Shown here: positions 48,345-57,803 of the stretch, one piece after another
Numbering within the stretch: the first letter of the stretch is position 1
Layout: every line of letters starts with the position of its first letter
Source of the DNA: Paracoccus onchidii
GTDB lineage: Bacteria; Pseudomonadota; Alphaproteobacteria; Rhodobacterales; Rhodobacteraceae
Reading direction: 5' to 3'
DNA length: 64,000 nucleotides
Assembly: GCF_028294535.1 (NCBI RefSeq)
Contig: NZ_JAQBIE010000005.1
Coordinates: 1 to 64,000 of the forward strand
Made by a program: the position numbers and the translations under genes
The notes under the pieces: model-generated
The model's database searches: none
What the model saw: the letters and a program-made list of their open reading frames with translations, nothing else
Told to the model about the DNA's origin: nothing

Positions 48345-49303
48345 GTTCCGAGCCGCGATTACCCGAATATTCGCTTGTCGACGATGGCAATCCGTCAGGG
48401 CAGGACGGCGAGGTCGATATACCTCCGCCTCGTGGTTTTTTCGGGCGCTTCCTCGACGCTCTGACAGGTTCGGAAGAAGAAGCTCAGGACATCGGGCAGC
48501 AGGATCGCCCGGTTTCGCAGCCGGCACCTGGGATGGTGAACCTGCGCCGCCTGCGGGTTGATGACGTGGCCATTCCCAAGGCCGAAATCGTCGCCGCACC
48601 TTTGAATGTGACATTGGACGACATGGTCGAGATGTTTCGCGAGCATGGATTTTCGCGAATTCCGGTTTTTCGCGGCACTTTGGACAGCCCGCTCGGCCTG
48701 ATCCACCTCAAGGATCTGGCGCTGAAACACGGGTTTGGAACCGGCGGCAAGTTTACCCTGCGCCCGATGCTGCGACCATTGCTGTATGTGCCGCCCTCGA
48801 TGCCGATCGGCGTGCTGTTGCAGCAGATGCAACAGAAGCGCACGCATATGGCCCTGGTCATCGACGAATATGGCGGGGTGGATGGCCTGGTCACGATCGA
48901 GGATCTGATCGAACAGGTCATCGGTGAAATTCAGGACGAGCATGACGAGGTCGAAGGCGGGCTTTGGGTGGCTGAAAAAACCGGGCAATGGTTGATTCAG
49001 GCGCGCGCCCCGCTCAACGAAGTCGAAGCCGAAACCGGGCTTAAACTGGCCAGCGACGATGAAGATGAAGAGGTTGACACTCTGGGCGGCCTGATCTTCA
49101 TGCTGACTGGAAGGGTGCCGCTGCGCGGCGAGGTTATCGCCCATGAATCGGGCGTTGAATTCGAGGTGGTCGATGCCGATCCCCGCCGGATCAAGCGCGT
49201 GCGGTTGCGCCTGCCCGGCGTGGCGGCCGCCGTGGCCAAGGCAGAAACGCCTCGGCCCGTTGATCCGACCCATCCTGCGGATCGCGAAGGTCAGGCCGAC
49301 TGA
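48341..49303 (+). CDS. CorC/TlyC-like CBS-domain protein
   Basis: 320 residues. It has two CBS domains (VPKAEIVAAPLNVTLDDM and IDEYGGVDGLVTIEDLIEQV with the nucleotide-binding turn), then the CorC_HlyC transporter-associated domain from about 220 (WLIQARAPLNEVE, GGLIFMLTGRVP). Such proteins lack a transmembrane part here and are called hemolysin-like or magnesium/cobalt efflux factors by homology only. It follows ybeY with a 4-base overlap and meets the hydrolase gene tail to tail. Confidence 0.93.
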   Translation: MSSEPRLPEYSLVDDGNPSGQDGEVDIPPPRGFFGRFLDALTGSEEEAQDIGQQDRPVSQPAPGMVNLRRLRVDDVAIPKAEIVAAPLNVTLDDMVEMFREHGFSRIPVFRGTLDSPLGLIHLKDLALKHGFGTGGKFTLRPMLRPLLYVPPSMPIGVLLQQMQQKRTHMALVIDEYGGVDGLVTIEDLIEQVIGEIQDEHDEVEGGLWVAEKTGQWLIQARAPLNEVEAETGLKLASDDEDEEVDTLGGLIFMLTGRVPLRGEVIAHESGVEFEVVDADPRRIKRVRLRLPGVAAAVAKAETPRPVDPTHPADREGQAD

Positions 49304-50265
49304 AACCGTTCCAGTGTCGCCTGCAGGAACATGTCCTGCATCGGCGGCACCTCCATCATCACCTCATGACGCGCGCCTTCGACATGCAGAAGGCGTGCCT
49401 CGGGCCATTGATCGACGCGCTCTGAAATCGCCGCGGCCGACACGATGCTTTCAAGGCTGCCAAGGGAAACGGTCATCGGAACGTCAGGAGATGGCATTTG
49501 CGACAATCTGTTGCATTCCCTCAGCGCCTTGCCGACCCAGTCGAAAGTCGCCCCCCCGATGGTCAGCTCGGGCCAGGCCAGGGCTTCGCGCAACAGGCGG
49601 CACCATTCGTCGATATTCGATGTCAGCAGGTTGCTTCCGAAGCATTCGTCAACCAGATAGGTGCCGTTCGCCCCGCTGCCCGGGGCCGCCCGCCCGCCTT
49701 TGCCAGCGCGCCCGGCCAGATAGGCCAGAGCCAAGGCAAGCCTATGGGGGAATTGCCGCAGATTGATGCCCCACATGGGTGCGGAAAACACCGCTGATTC
49801 GACGGGCAGGCCATCATGCAATGCGGCAAGGCCGATGCAGCCCCCCATGGAATGGGCAAGCAGATGCCAGGGGCGCGGCAAGGACATTTCGGTTGCGGCC
49901 GTCACCATTTCGATGACGTCGCGCTGATAATCCGAGAATTCGCCGATATGACCGGGGCGCGGGTCGTCTTGCAGTCGCGCCGACATGCCTTGCCCGCGCC
50001 AGTCAATCGCAAGCACGGCGTAGCCGGCATCGTTCAGGCGATGCGCGAAGGGCGCGTATTTTTCAATATATTCGGTGCGCCCCGGAAACAGAAGCACTGT
50101 GCCTCGGGCGGGGGATCCGCCCGGTTGCCACAACGCAAGGCGCAGGCGGATACCGTCATCCGCTGTGGACCAGAAAGCGGTTGCCGGGCGCAAAGGGTCG
50201 CCCGGCAACTGATGGAATGGAGCCGACTCGGTCACGGCCGGATGATCAGGACAGTGCCTGGCCAA
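49291..50265 (-). CDS. alpha/beta hydrolase, monoacylglycerol-lipase-like
   Basis: 324 residues on the longest frame. It has GTVLLFPGRTEYIEKYAP near the oxyanion loop, AIDWRGQGMSARL, the nucleophile elbow LLAHSMGG, and the late acid and histidine in EARLLHVEGARHEVMM. Enzymes of this set hydrolyse lysophospholipids or monoacylglycerols. The start is open: the ATG at 50265 overlaps the upstream SCP2 gene by 20 bases, while a GTG at 50235 would lie 10 bases after it. Its last 13 bases overlap the CorC-like gene. Confidence 0.92.
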   Translation of the reverse strand: MARHCPDHPAVTESAPFHQLPGDPLRPATAFWSTADDGIRLRLALWQPGGSPARGTVLLFPGRTEYIEKYAPFAHRLNDAGYAVLAIDWRGQGMSARLQDDPRPGHIGEFSDYQRDVIEMVTAATEMSLPRPWHLLAHSMGGCIGLAALHDGLPVESAVFSAPMWGINLRQFPHRLALALAYLAGRAGKGGRAAPGSGANGTYLVDECFGSNLLTSNIDEWCRLLREALAWPELTIGGATFDWVGKALRECNRLSQMPSPDVPMTVSLGSLESIVSAAAISERVDQWPEARLLHVEGARHEVMMEVPPMQDMFLQATLERFQSA

Positions 50266-50530
50266 GCTGCATTGCGACGCCCATGTTGCCGTCGATCTTC
50301 AGCTTGCCCATCATGAAGGCCGTCGCCGGGTTCACGCTGCCGTCGAGGATGCCTTCGAAGGTTTCGCGGCTGGCTTTCAGCGTGACTTCGGCTTCCTCGT
50401 CACCCGCGCGGACACCGCTTTCGTCGATCATGATCGCGCCTTCATCCTCGATCACGAATTTTGCGCTCGAATCGAAGCCACTGATTTTTTCATTCAGCTT
50501 CTCGACGGCTGCGGTAACAACTTTGCTCAT
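50246..50530 (-). CDS. SCP2 sterol-binding-domain protein
   Basis: 94 residues, one SCP2 fold only (KLNEKISGFDSSAKFVIED, EVTLKASRETFEGILDG, FMMGKLKIDGNMGVAMQL). It is a small lipid-carrier type protein; the bound lipid is not known in bacteria. It precedes the hydrolase gene and is probably co-transcribed with it, which fits a lipid substrate for the pair. GAGGATCG lies upstream of the ATG. Confidence 0.93.
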   Translation of the reverse strand: MSKVVTAAVEKLNEKISGFDSSAKFVIEDEGAIMIDESGVRAGDEEAEVTLKASRETFEGILDGSVNPATAFMMGKLKIDGNMGVAMQLGQALS

Positions 50531-50591
50531 TTCGATCCTCTTTTCGCGCTTAGGCTGGCGCCCGGTGGCCGGGCTGGGTTACACCACGTTT

Positions 50592-51182
50592 ATGCGCCAC
50601 GAACACATATATTTCCATTCTGTCGTCGCGGCATTCTGTATCCGAGTTCTTACGATTTTCATTTTATCCGCAACAGTTTTCGTGGATTCGGGGCAGGCGC
50701 AACCGCATACCCAATTGGACGAGGCGTTTGCGCAATTGGCCAATCCCGATGGCGAAGGCTGGCGAATCGCCGAAGCGGACATTCTACGGGAATGGTCGAA
50801 ATCGGGGTCGGCATCGATGGACCTGTTGCTGAAACGCGGTGAAGAGGCGCTGGATCAGGGTGAGATCGAACTGGCCATCGGTCACCTGACCGCCTTGACG
50901 GACCATGCCCCCGATTTCGCAGCCGGATGGCAGGCGCGGGCCGCGGCATATGCGGCGGCGGGCAAGTTCGGTCCGGCGATAGGCGATCTGGGCCGGGCGC
51001 TTCAGCTTGAGCCACGACATTTTGTCGCCCTGACCCAATTGGGGGCCATGCTGGAGGAAGCCGGTGATTCAGACCGTGCGCTTGCGGCATATCGCCAAAG
51101 TCTGAAGATCCACCCCCACCAGCAAGAGGCAATTGACGCTGTTCAGAGACTGGAAGATCAGCGTCAGGGCACCGATATCTAG
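50592..51182 (+). CDS. exported TPR protein
   Basis: 196 residues from the ATG at 50592. A hydrophobic N-terminus (VLTIFILSATVFV) ending near SGQAQ forms a signal or anchor. The rest is helical with tetratricopeptide repeats, clearest at 115-185 (AAYAAAGKFGPAIGDLGRAL, YRQSLKIHP). TPR proteins hold partners together; none is known here. It is divergent from the SCP2 gene and 4 bases ahead of the helicase gene. Confidence 0.85.
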   Translation: MRHEHIYFHSVVAAFCIRVLTIFILSATVFVDSGQAQPHTQLDEAFAQLANPDGEGWRIAEADILREWSKSGSASMDLLLKRGEEALDQGEIELAIGHLTALTDHAPDFAAGWQARAAAYAAAGKFGPAIGDLGRALQLEPRHFVALTQLGAMLEEAGDSDRALAAYRQSLKIHPHQQEAIDAVQRLEDQRQGTDI

Positions 51183-51186
51183 GGGC

Positions 51187-54036
51187 ATGAACATGCACGA
51201 CAAGGGCCGGATCACGGCCGTTCTGGGGCCGACCAATACCGGCAAGACCCATTACGCGATTGAACGGATGCTTGCGCATCGAACTGGTGTGATCGGCTTG
51301 CCGCTGCGTCTTTTGGCGCGCGAGGTATATGACCGCATCGTGAAATTGCGCGGTCCTTCGGTCGTGGCGCTGGTTACGGGTGAAGAACGAATCGTGCCCG
51401 AACGAGTTCGTTATTGGGTCGCGACGACCGAGGCGATGCCGGAAATCGGCGCGGATTTCGTGGCCATCGATGAGATCCAGTTATGCGCCGACCCGGATCG
51501 CGGGCATGTTTTCACCGACCGGCTTCTGAATATGCGCGGATTGCAGGAAACCTTGTTCCTCGGCAGTGACACGATGCGACCCGCAATTGCAGCTTTGGTG
51601 CCGGGCGCGCAGTTCCAGCGCCGCGAACGGTTTTCGACCTTGTCCTGGGCGGGATCGAAAAAGCTTAGCCGGATGCCCGCGCGTTCGGCGGTTGTCGGCT
51701 TCAGCGTCGACGACGTGTATGCCATGGCAGAGCTGCTGCGCCGCCAAAAGGGGGGGTGCGCGGTGGTGATGGGCGCCTTGTCGCCGCGCACCCGCAATGC
51801 CCAGGTCGAGATGTATCAGGCGGGGGAGGTCGACTATCTCGTCGCAACCGATGCCATCGGCATGGGGTTGAACCTCGATATTCGTCACGTGGCGTTCAGC
51901 GCCACGCATAAGTTTGATGGCCGTCGCGTGCGCCCGTTATTTCCGCATGAGCTGGGCCAGATTGCCGGGCGGGCAGGGCGCCACACGGAATCGGGCAGCT
52001 TTGGCGTCACCGGCGAGGCGCAAATTCTGGAGGAAGGGTTGATCGCGGCCATCGAGAACCACCGGTTCCAGCCGATCAGCCGCCTGATGTGGCGCAACAC
52101 CCGGCTGGAATACGGAACCATGGATCGGCTGGTCCAAAGCCTTGAGACCGGGCCAGACCATGAATTGCTGGTTCGCGGGCGTGAGGCCGATGATATTCAC
52201 GCATTGAAGATTCTGCGTGAGATGCCGGAGATCCGTGACCGCGTGCAGGGGGGCAGGGACGTGCGCCTGCTGTGGGACGTGTGCCGGGTTCCCGATTTCC
52301 GCAAGATTTCAACCGGCGAACACAGCACTCTGCTGGCGCGAATATTCGGATTCCTGCAGGATGGAAGAATCCCCGGCGACTGGTTGGCGCGGGCGGTCGC
52401 AAGAATCGACCGGACCCATGGCGATATTGATGCACTGTCGAAAAGACTGGCATATATTCGCACATGGACCTATGTCGCGCAGCGATCGGGCTGGGTCGAA
52501 GACGAAAGTCATTGGCGCGGGGAAACTCGCGCTGTAGAAGACCGCCTGTCTGACGCGCTGCATGCGGCGCTGACCCAACGATTTGTGGACCGGCGCACGT
52601 CAGTGCTTTTGCGCCGGCTCAAGCAGAAGGAGAGCCTTGTGGCCGAAGTGAACGACAAGGGCGAAGTAAGTGTCGAGGGCGAATTCGCCGGTCGACTGGA
52701 AGGTTTCCGCTTTCGTCCCGACCAGACCGCGACGGCGGACGAGGCAAGGATGCTGAACCGCGCAAGCTACGAGGCGCTGCGCCCTGAATTCCATTTGCGG
52801 GCCGACCGTTTCTATAACGCCCCGGATACCGAGCTGGACTTTACCGAGCAGGGCGGCCTGATGTGGGGCGACTCGGCTGTTGGCAAGCTGGTCAAGGGGG
52901 CGGATGCGCTCAGCCCTTCGGTGCAGGTTTTCGTTGACGAAGAGGCGGGTGAAGACATCGCCGAAAAGGTTCGCCGCCGTCTGCAGCACTTCATCGACCG
53001 CAAGGTTGCAGCGCTGTTCGAGCCGCTGATCGCCATGCAGAAGGACGAAGCCCTGACTGGGCTGGCCCGGGGGTTTGCCTTCCGGCTGGTGGAATCGCTT
53101 GGCGTCGTGGCGCGTGAAGGTGTCGCCGCCGAGGTAAAAGAACTCGATCAGGAAGCGCGGGGCATGCTGCGCAAACATGGCGTTCGCTTTGGTCAGTTCA
53201 CGATCTTCCTGCCCGCGCTGCTCAAGCCTGCGCCGACACGCCTGCGGCTGGTTCTTTGGTCGCTGTCCGAAGGTCTGGACGAATTCCCCGAAAGCCCTCC
53301 TCCGGGGCTGGTGACGATACCCCATATCCCCGAGGTTCCCGAAGGCTATTACACGCTGTCTGGCTATCGCCCCGCCGGCGATCGCGCCATTCGCATCGAT
53401 ATGCTGGAGCGTTTGGCCGATTTGCTGCGCGCGCAGGACACCCGCGGCGGGTTCGAGGCGAATCCCGACATGTTGTCGATCACCGGCATGACGCTAGAGC
53501 AGTTCGCAAGTCTGATGCAGGGCTTGGGTTATGCGGCCGAAAAGGCCGAGCGCCCAAAGGTCAAGGCGGTCGAACCTGCGCCCGCACCGACGCCCGAGGC
53601 CGAAACCTCGGATGCGCCGATGACCGAAGAGGAAAGCGTGCTGGCCGCAGAAACGCGCGCCAAATGGGAAGCAGAACAGGCTGAAAAACGTCGTGCATCC
53701 GCCGAAGCCGAAGGTACCGAAGCGCCCACCGAGGATGTCGCAGCGCCGGAAATCGAGGTTTATTATACCTTCCGATGGGCACCCAAACCACGCCAGAACC
53801 GCCGCCCGCAGGGTGACGGGCAGGGTCGCAAGGGTGGCCAGCGCCGCGATGCCACCGGAGACGCCCGCGGCGGAAAACCCGGACGGGACGGAGGCAAACC
53901 GCGTGGCAAGGGCGGTCCTCGCAAGGGTGGCAAGCCGCAGAAACAATCGCCCAAGTCGTTTTCGTCGCGCCCCGAGAAGAAGGCTGATCCTGATAGCCCC
54001 TTCGCGATATTGGCTGCCCTTAAAGACAAGAAGTGA
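51187..54036 (+). CDS. SUV3-like superfamily 2 RNA helicase
   Basis: 949 residues, starting MNMHDKGRITAVLGPTNTGK. The helicase core has the P-loop GPTNTGKT, DEIQ in place of DEAD (AIDEIQLCADPDRGH), TDAIGMGLNLDIRH, and GQIAGRAGRH. This form is close to mitochondrial SUV3 and to alphaproteobacterial helicases of unknown target. After about 740 it has an acidic linker (EAETSDAPMTEEES) and a strongly basic glycine-, lysine- and arginine-rich tail, a probable RNA-binding end. The S4 RNA-binding gene follows with a 4-base overlap, supporting an RNA role. Confidence 0.93.
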   Translation: MNMHDKGRITAVLGPTNTGKTHYAIERMLAHRTGVIGLPLRLLAREVYDRIVKLRGPSVVALVTGEERIVPERVRYWVATTEAMPEIGADFVAIDEIQLCADPDRGHVFTDRLLNMRGLQETLFLGSDTMRPAIAALVPGAQFQRRERFSTLSWAGSKKLSRMPARSAVVGFSVDDVYAMAELLRRQKGGCAVVMGALSPRTRNAQVEMYQAGEVDYLVATDAIGMGLNLDIRHVAFSATHKFDGRRVRPLFPHELGQIAGRAGRHTESGSFGVTGEAQILEEGLIAAIENHRFQPISRLMWRNTRLEYGTMDRLVQSLETGPDHELLVRGREADDIHALKILREMPEIRDRVQGGRDVRLLWDVCRVPDFRKISTGEHSTLLARIFGFLQDGRIPGDWLARAVARIDRTHGDIDALSKRLAYIRTWTYVAQRSGWVEDESHWRGETRAVEDRLSDALHAALTQRFVDRRTSVLLRRLKQKESLVAEVNDKGEVSVEGEFAGRLEGFRFRPDQTATADEARMLNRASYEALRPEFHLRADRFYNAPDTELDFTEQGGLMWGDSAVGKLVKGADALSPSVQVFVDEEAGEDIAEKVRRRLQHFIDRKVAALFEPLIAMQKDEALTGLARGFAFRLVESLGVVAREGVAAEVKELDQEARGMLRKHGVRFGQFTIFLPALLKPAPTRLRLVLWSLSEGLDEFPESPPPGLVTIPHIPEVPEGYYTLSGYRPAGDRAIRIDMLERLADLLRAQDTRGGFEANPDMLSITGMTLEQFASLMQGLGYAAEKAERPKVKAVEPAPAPTPEAETSDAPMTEEESVLAAETRAKWEAEQAEKRRASAEAEGTEAPTEDVAAPEIEVYYTFRWAPKPRQNRRPQGDGQGRKGGQRRDATGDARGGKPGRDGGKPRGKGGPRKGGKPQKQSPKSFSSRPEKKADPDSPFAILAALKDKK

Positions 54037-54326
54037 GCCAGCCGGACGACGCATTGCGGTTGGACAAATGGTTGTTTTTCGCGCGGCTTTTCAAGTCGCG
54101 CGGATTGGCGGCCGAGCGGATTGAAGGCGGTGGCGTCCGGTTGAACGGAATGCCTTGCCGCAAACCGGGGCGTATGGTGCGCCCCGGCGATGTTGTGGTC
54201 GTGTCGGCATATGGGCAGCTGCGCTGCGTCAGGGTTTTGTCATTGCCACAGCGTCGCGGCCCGGCAAGCGAGGCACAACACAGTTATGAAATCGTCCAGA
54301 CCGATCAGGCCGACGGGCGCGACTAG
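54033..54326 (+). CDS. S4-domain RNA-binding protein, HslR-like
   Basis: 97 residues from a GTG overlapping the helicase stop. The S4 motif covers most of the first 60 residues (LRLDKWLFFARLFKSRGLAA, RPGDVVVVSAYGQ). Such proteins of the Hsp15 family bind stalled large ribosomal subunits or structured RNA. Coupling to the helicase suggests a joint function on RNA. Confidence 0.93.
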   Translation: MSQPDDALRLDKWLFFARLFKSRGLAAERIEGGGVRLNGMPCRKPGRMVRPGDVVVVSAYGQLRCVRVLSLPQRRGPASEAQHSYEIVQTDQADGRD

Positions 54327-54487
54327 GCCATCGGTCAGGGAATTGGTTCCGTTCGGATCCGGCCTGGCGCGAACAGCTGTTTCGTTGCGTTTGCCATGAC
54401 GATGACAGGGGTCTTTTCCTGCATCGTGACCTTGAATGATCGCATTCTCGGGCGTAACTGTCTGCCCGGACCGAACTGGAGTGTGCA

Positions 54488-54826
54488 ATGACATATGTCG
54501 TCACCGATAATTGCATCATGTGCAAATACACCGATTGCGTGGAGGTGTGTCCTGTCGACTGCTTCTATGAAGGTGAGAACACACTGGTCATTCACCCCGA
54601 TGAATGTATCGACTGCGGCGTGTGCGAGCCGGAATGTCCGGCAGACGCGATCCGTCCGGATACCGAACCGGACATGGAAAAATGGGTCGAGTTCAATCGG
54701 AAATATTCCGAGCAATGGCCCGTGATCACGCAAAAGAAAGATCCGATGCCGAGCGCCGCCGAGATGGACGGTGTGGAAGGCAAGCTGGAAAAGCATTTCT
54801 CAGAGGCGCCAGGCGAGGGCGACTGA
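54488..54826 (+). CDS. fdxA: 7Fe ferredoxin FdxA
   Basis: 112 residues. The N-terminal part has [20 protein letters not shown], the usual mix of ligands for one [3Fe-4S] and one [4Fe-4S] cluster, and [16 protein letters not shown] for the other set. The C-terminal 50 residues are the family extension ([14 protein letters not shown]). It is an electron carrier of the cytoplasm. GGAG lies upstream of the ATG; 160 bases separate it from the S4 gene. Confidence 0.96.
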   Translation: MTYVVTDNCIMCKYTDCVEVCPVDCFYEGENTLVIHPDECIDCGVCEPECPADAIRPDTEPDMEKWVEFNRKYSEQWPVITQKKDPMPSAAEMDGVEGKLEKHFSEAPGEGD

Positions 54827-55189
54827 GGTTTCACGCCTGTTTTCCGGTTGCATCCGGAAAGCGAATGCGGGCGATTCGCGCTGACACTGCCGTGAGCAAT
54901 TCGGTGCTATTCCATTCAAGTGCCTGTAAGATTTTCGTTAATTCGAATATCGCAGGCATTGGAACAGTGATCTGACGCCACTTTTTTTGTGGCGTTATTT
55001 ATGCTATGTTCAATTTTCATTTGCATCCGGCGGGAATTCAGAGGTCCGCGGGATGCACGCCCCCGCACTGCCTCTCCATGTTCTCTGCCGGACATGGGGC
55101 AAATACAAAGATCAAGATCGGACCGCAGGCGGCATGCGCCGCTTACGGTCTTTTGCGCCCTGATTGGGTGCCACCTAGAGGAAGCCTGA
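54827..55189. other. intergenic region between fdxA and carD
   Basis: 363 bases without a supported gene. A 7-pair hairpin lies just after fdxA (TTTCCGG with CCGGAAA, near 54850). A second one at 54975-54995 pairs ACGCCAC with GTGGCGT around a seven-T loop and is followed by TATTTATGC, either a weak terminator or part of the carD leader. The carD promoter must lie in the rest; the AT-rich stretch near 54990-55020 is the best place, but no hexamers are certain. Confidence 0.5.
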
Positions 55190-55699
55190 ATGTCCAAAGC
55201 CAAGAAAAACGAATTTCGTCCCGACGATTACGTTGTCTATCCTGCCCATGGCGTCGGTCAGATCGTGTCGATCGAAGAGCAGGAAGTCGCTGGATTGCGT
55301 CTGGAGATGTTTGTGATCTCGTTCGAGAAGGACAAGATGACTCTGCGCGTCCCGACCGCACGCGCCAGCGAAATCGGGATGCGTGGCCTGTCCTCGCCTG
55401 ATCTGATCGATCGTGCGCTGGAAACGCTCAAGGGCAAGGCTCGGGTCAAGCGGGCGATGTGGTCGCGCCGCGCACAGGAATATGACCAGAAGATCAATTC
55501 CGGTGATTTGATGTCGATTGCCGAGGTGGTGCGCGACCTGCACCGCAATGACGAACAGCGCGAGCAATCCTATTCCGAGCGTCAGCTCTACGAAGCTGCG
55601 CTTGATCGGCTGACCCGCGAAGTGGCGGCTGTCAGCGGTCTGGATGAAGGTGCCGCGCAGAAACGTGTCGAAGATGTGCTGATGTCGCGCGCGGCCTGA
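55190..55699 (+). CDS. carD: CarD-family transcription regulator
   Basis: 169 residues. Residues about 10-70 form the RNA-polymerase-interacting domain (DDYVVYPAHGVGQIVSIEEQ), and the C-terminal helical part ends in EDVLMSRAA. CarD stabilises open promoter complexes and is abundant in alphaproteobacteria, often essential. The ATG has AGAGGAA in front. A terminator follows. Confidence 0.96.
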   Translation: MSKAKKNEFRPDDYVVYPAHGVGQIVSIEEQEVAGLRLEMFVISFEKDKMTLRVPTARASEIGMRGLSSPDLIDRALETLKGKARVKRAMWSRRAQEYDQKINSGDLMSIAEVVRDLHRNDEQREQSYSERQLYEAALDRLTREVAAVSGLDEGAAQKRVEDVLMSRAA

Positions 55700-55722
55700 T
55701 CGGATTTTCGATCTCTTGAATG

Positions 55723-55748
55723 GGCGTCCCGCAGGGGGCGCCTTTTTT
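55723..55748 (+). terminator. intrinsic terminator after carD
   Basis: GGCGTCCC at 55723-55730 pairs with GGGGCGCC at 55735-55742, one G-T wobble, around GCAG, and six T residues follow. It is 24 bases after the carD stop. Confidence 0.85.
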
Positions 55749-55847
55749 GTTGTTCTGGCTTGATGCCCGCCGGATTGCCGCGCGTGGACATCCGCCCCCC
55801 CGATGCCTATAAGTCGCGCGACTTCGGACCCCCTTTAGAGGTGCAAC

Positions 55848-56765
55848 ATGATCAAGGTCTTCGGACATACCGCCCCTGACACCGATTCGACCGGCTCTCC
55901 TATCATCTGGGCCTGGTATCTCAACGAAATCCGGCAGTTGCCTGCAATGGCGGTTCTGCAGGGCGAACCGAACACCGAAGCCGCCTGGATGCTGCAGCGA
56001 TGGAACCTCGATAAACCCGGATTGATCGAGGATGTTGTGGCCGGTGAGGATTGTGTCATTGTCGACACGAACAACCCGGCCGAGCTGCCGAAATCGATCA
56101 ACGATGCAAATGTCATCGAGATCATCGATCACCACATGCTGGTTGGCGGCATCAAGACCCGCACCCCGATCAATATCACCATCCGCCCTCTGGCCTGCAC
56201 GGCGACGATCATGCATGATCTGATCGGCGATGATATGGCGCGGATGCCTGAGCCGGTCAAAGGGGCAATGCTGACCTGCATCCTGTCGGACACGATGGAG
56301 TTCCGCAGTCCGACGACGACCGATCACGACCGTGCGGTTGCCGAAAAACTGGCCGCGGATCTGGGTGTCGACATTCCTGAATTCGCCGCCGAGATGTTCG
56401 CCGCGAAATCCGATGTCAGCAGCTTCAGCGAAGAAGCGCTGCTTCGTATGGACAGCAAGGAATTCGAACTGAACGGCAAGAAGCTACGGGTTTCCGTTCT
56501 GGAAACCACAGCGCCGCAGGTCTTGTTGGATCGCAAGGATGCGCTGATGGCAGCCATGCCGACGGTCGCGGGTGCCGATGGCGCGGACGAGGTGCTGCTG
56601 TTCGTCATCGACATCCTCAAGGAAGAAGCGACGCTGCTGGTGGCGAATGATCTGATCAAACAGATTGCCGAAAAGAGCTTTGGGGTCACTGTCGGTGGTG
56701 ACACGGTCGTTCTGCCCGGCGTTCTGAGCCGCAAGAAGCAAATCATTCCCGCGTTGGCCGTCTGA
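55848..56765 (+). CDS. ppaC: manganese-dependent inorganic pyrophosphatase
   Basis: 305 residues, a family II enzyme of the DHH group. It has MIKVFGHTAPDTDSTGSPI at the N-terminus, the DHH motif in IIDHHMLVGG, DTMEFRSPTTTDHD, and the C-terminal DHHA2 domain with SRKKQIIPAL. It splits pyrophosphate to phosphate. Most proteobacteria use the unrelated family I form, so this type is less common. AGAGGTG precedes the ATG; its TGA overlaps the ATG of the next gene. Confidence 0.96.
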   Translation: MIKVFGHTAPDTDSTGSPIIWAWYLNEIRQLPAMAVLQGEPNTEAAWMLQRWNLDKPGLIEDVVAGEDCVIVDTNNPAELPKSINDANVIEIIDHHMLVGGIKTRTPINITIRPLACTATIMHDLIGDDMARMPEPVKGAMLTCILSDTMEFRSPTTTDHDRAVAEKLAADLGVDIPEFAAEMFAAKSDVSSFSEEALLRMDSKEFELNGKKLRVSVLETTAPQVLLDRKDALMAAMPTVAGADGADEVLLFVIDILKEEATLLVANDLIKQIAEKSFGVTVGGDTVVLPGVLSRKKQIIPALAV

Positions 56766-57634
56766 TGACCCAGATTGTTCAATCCCTGTCGCAGATCGGC
56801 ACGAATTACGATGTTCTCTTCTGCGACCTGTGGGGCTGCCTGCACAATGGCAAGCAACCCTATGCGGCCGCCGTCGCGGCTTTGCAGGAATTTCGCAAAT
56901 CGGGTGGGCGTGTGGTTTTGATGACCAATGCCCCGCGTCCCAACAAATATGTCATCGCGCAGCTGGACCGGATGAAAGTTCCGCGGGATGCCTGGGACAT
57001 GGTGATCAGTTCGGGTGATGCGGCACAGGATTCGATGTTCGCCGGGGCCGTTGGCCGCAAGGTCTGGCATATCGGAACCGCAAAGGATGACGGTTTCTTC
57101 AATGATGTCCCCGACGAATGGGCCGATCAGCCGGTCGTGACGCGGGTCCCGTTGGAAGAGGCCGAAGGCATCGTGGCCACCGGTCCCTATGACGAAGCAA
57201 ACGAAGCCCCCGAGGATTATCGCGCGCAATTCATGCTTGCGCGCGAGCGGGGGCTGAAGCTGCTCTGTGCCAACCCGGATGTGGTCGTGGACATGGGAGA
57301 GACGCGGATCTATTGCGCGGGTGCCCTTGCCGAGTTCTATGAAGAGATCGGTGGTGAATCGCTGTATTTCGGCAAACCGCACCCGCCGATTTACGAACGG
57401 GCCAGGCGATTGATGAACCTGACCGAGAACGCACGGATACTGGCCATTGGTGACGGGATCAACACGGATGTTCGTGGCGCGGGGCAAGAGGGTATCGATG
57501 CGCTGTTTGTCACCGGCGGGCTTGCGGCTGCCGCATTTGGCGATGACGTTGAAAATCCCGATGACGATCTGCTGCGGGAATGGCTGGCTTCGCGCCAGCT
57601 GAACCCTGAATACAGTATCGGCCGCTTGCGCTAG
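56765..57634 (+). CDS. HAD-superfamily hydrolase, TIGR01459-like
   Basis: 289 residues. The nucleophile motif is FCDLWGCLHNG, the second is VVLMTNAPRP, and the end has YFGKPHPPIYERA and AIGDGINTDVRGA. This is the group of HAD hydrolases with a C2 cap seen in alphaproteobacteria, with unknown substrate. It is coupled to ppaC, and the pair ends in a clear terminator. Confidence 0.93.
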   Translation: MTQIVQSLSQIGTNYDVLFCDLWGCLHNGKQPYAAAVAALQEFRKSGGRVVLMTNAPRPNKYVIAQLDRMKVPRDAWDMVISSGDAAQDSMFAGAVGRKVWHIGTAKDDGFFNDVPDEWADQPVVTRVPLEEAEGIVATGPYDEANEAPEDYRAQFMLARERGLKLLCANPDVVVDMGETRIYCAGALAEFYEEIGGESLYFGKPHPPIYERARRLMNLTENARILAIGDGINTDVRGAGQEGIDALFVTGGLAAAAFGDDVENPDDDLLREWLASRQLNPEYSIGRLR

Positions 57635-57659
57635 GTCCCAAGATCCGAGCCTTGATCAT

Positions 57660-57688
57660 GGCCCGCTTCGAAAGAAGCGGGCCGTTTT
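57660..57688 (+). terminator. intrinsic terminator after the ppaC pair
   Basis: A perfect 10-pair stem (57660-57669 with 57674-57683) closed by a GAAA tetraloop, then GTTTT. Confidence 0.9.
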
Positions 57689-57769
57689 GCATAGAGAGAT
57701 TCAAAACGAGTCGGTAATAAAATGACATAAAACACTAAAAACTGCATATATTATTGCGCATCGGATGAA

Positions 57770-57786
57770 ATGCTGCTATGCAGCAT
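57770..57786. repeat. 17-base inverted repeat ahead of the MaoC gene
   Basis: ATGCTGC and GCAGCAT, seven pairs around TAT, inside an AT-rich 168-base gap (AACACTAAAAACTGC nearby). It could be an operator or the start of the leader of the gene at 57804. Nothing else in the gap stands out. Confidence 0.35.
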
Positions 57787-57803
57787 AACACCTTGAACAG
57801 TTC

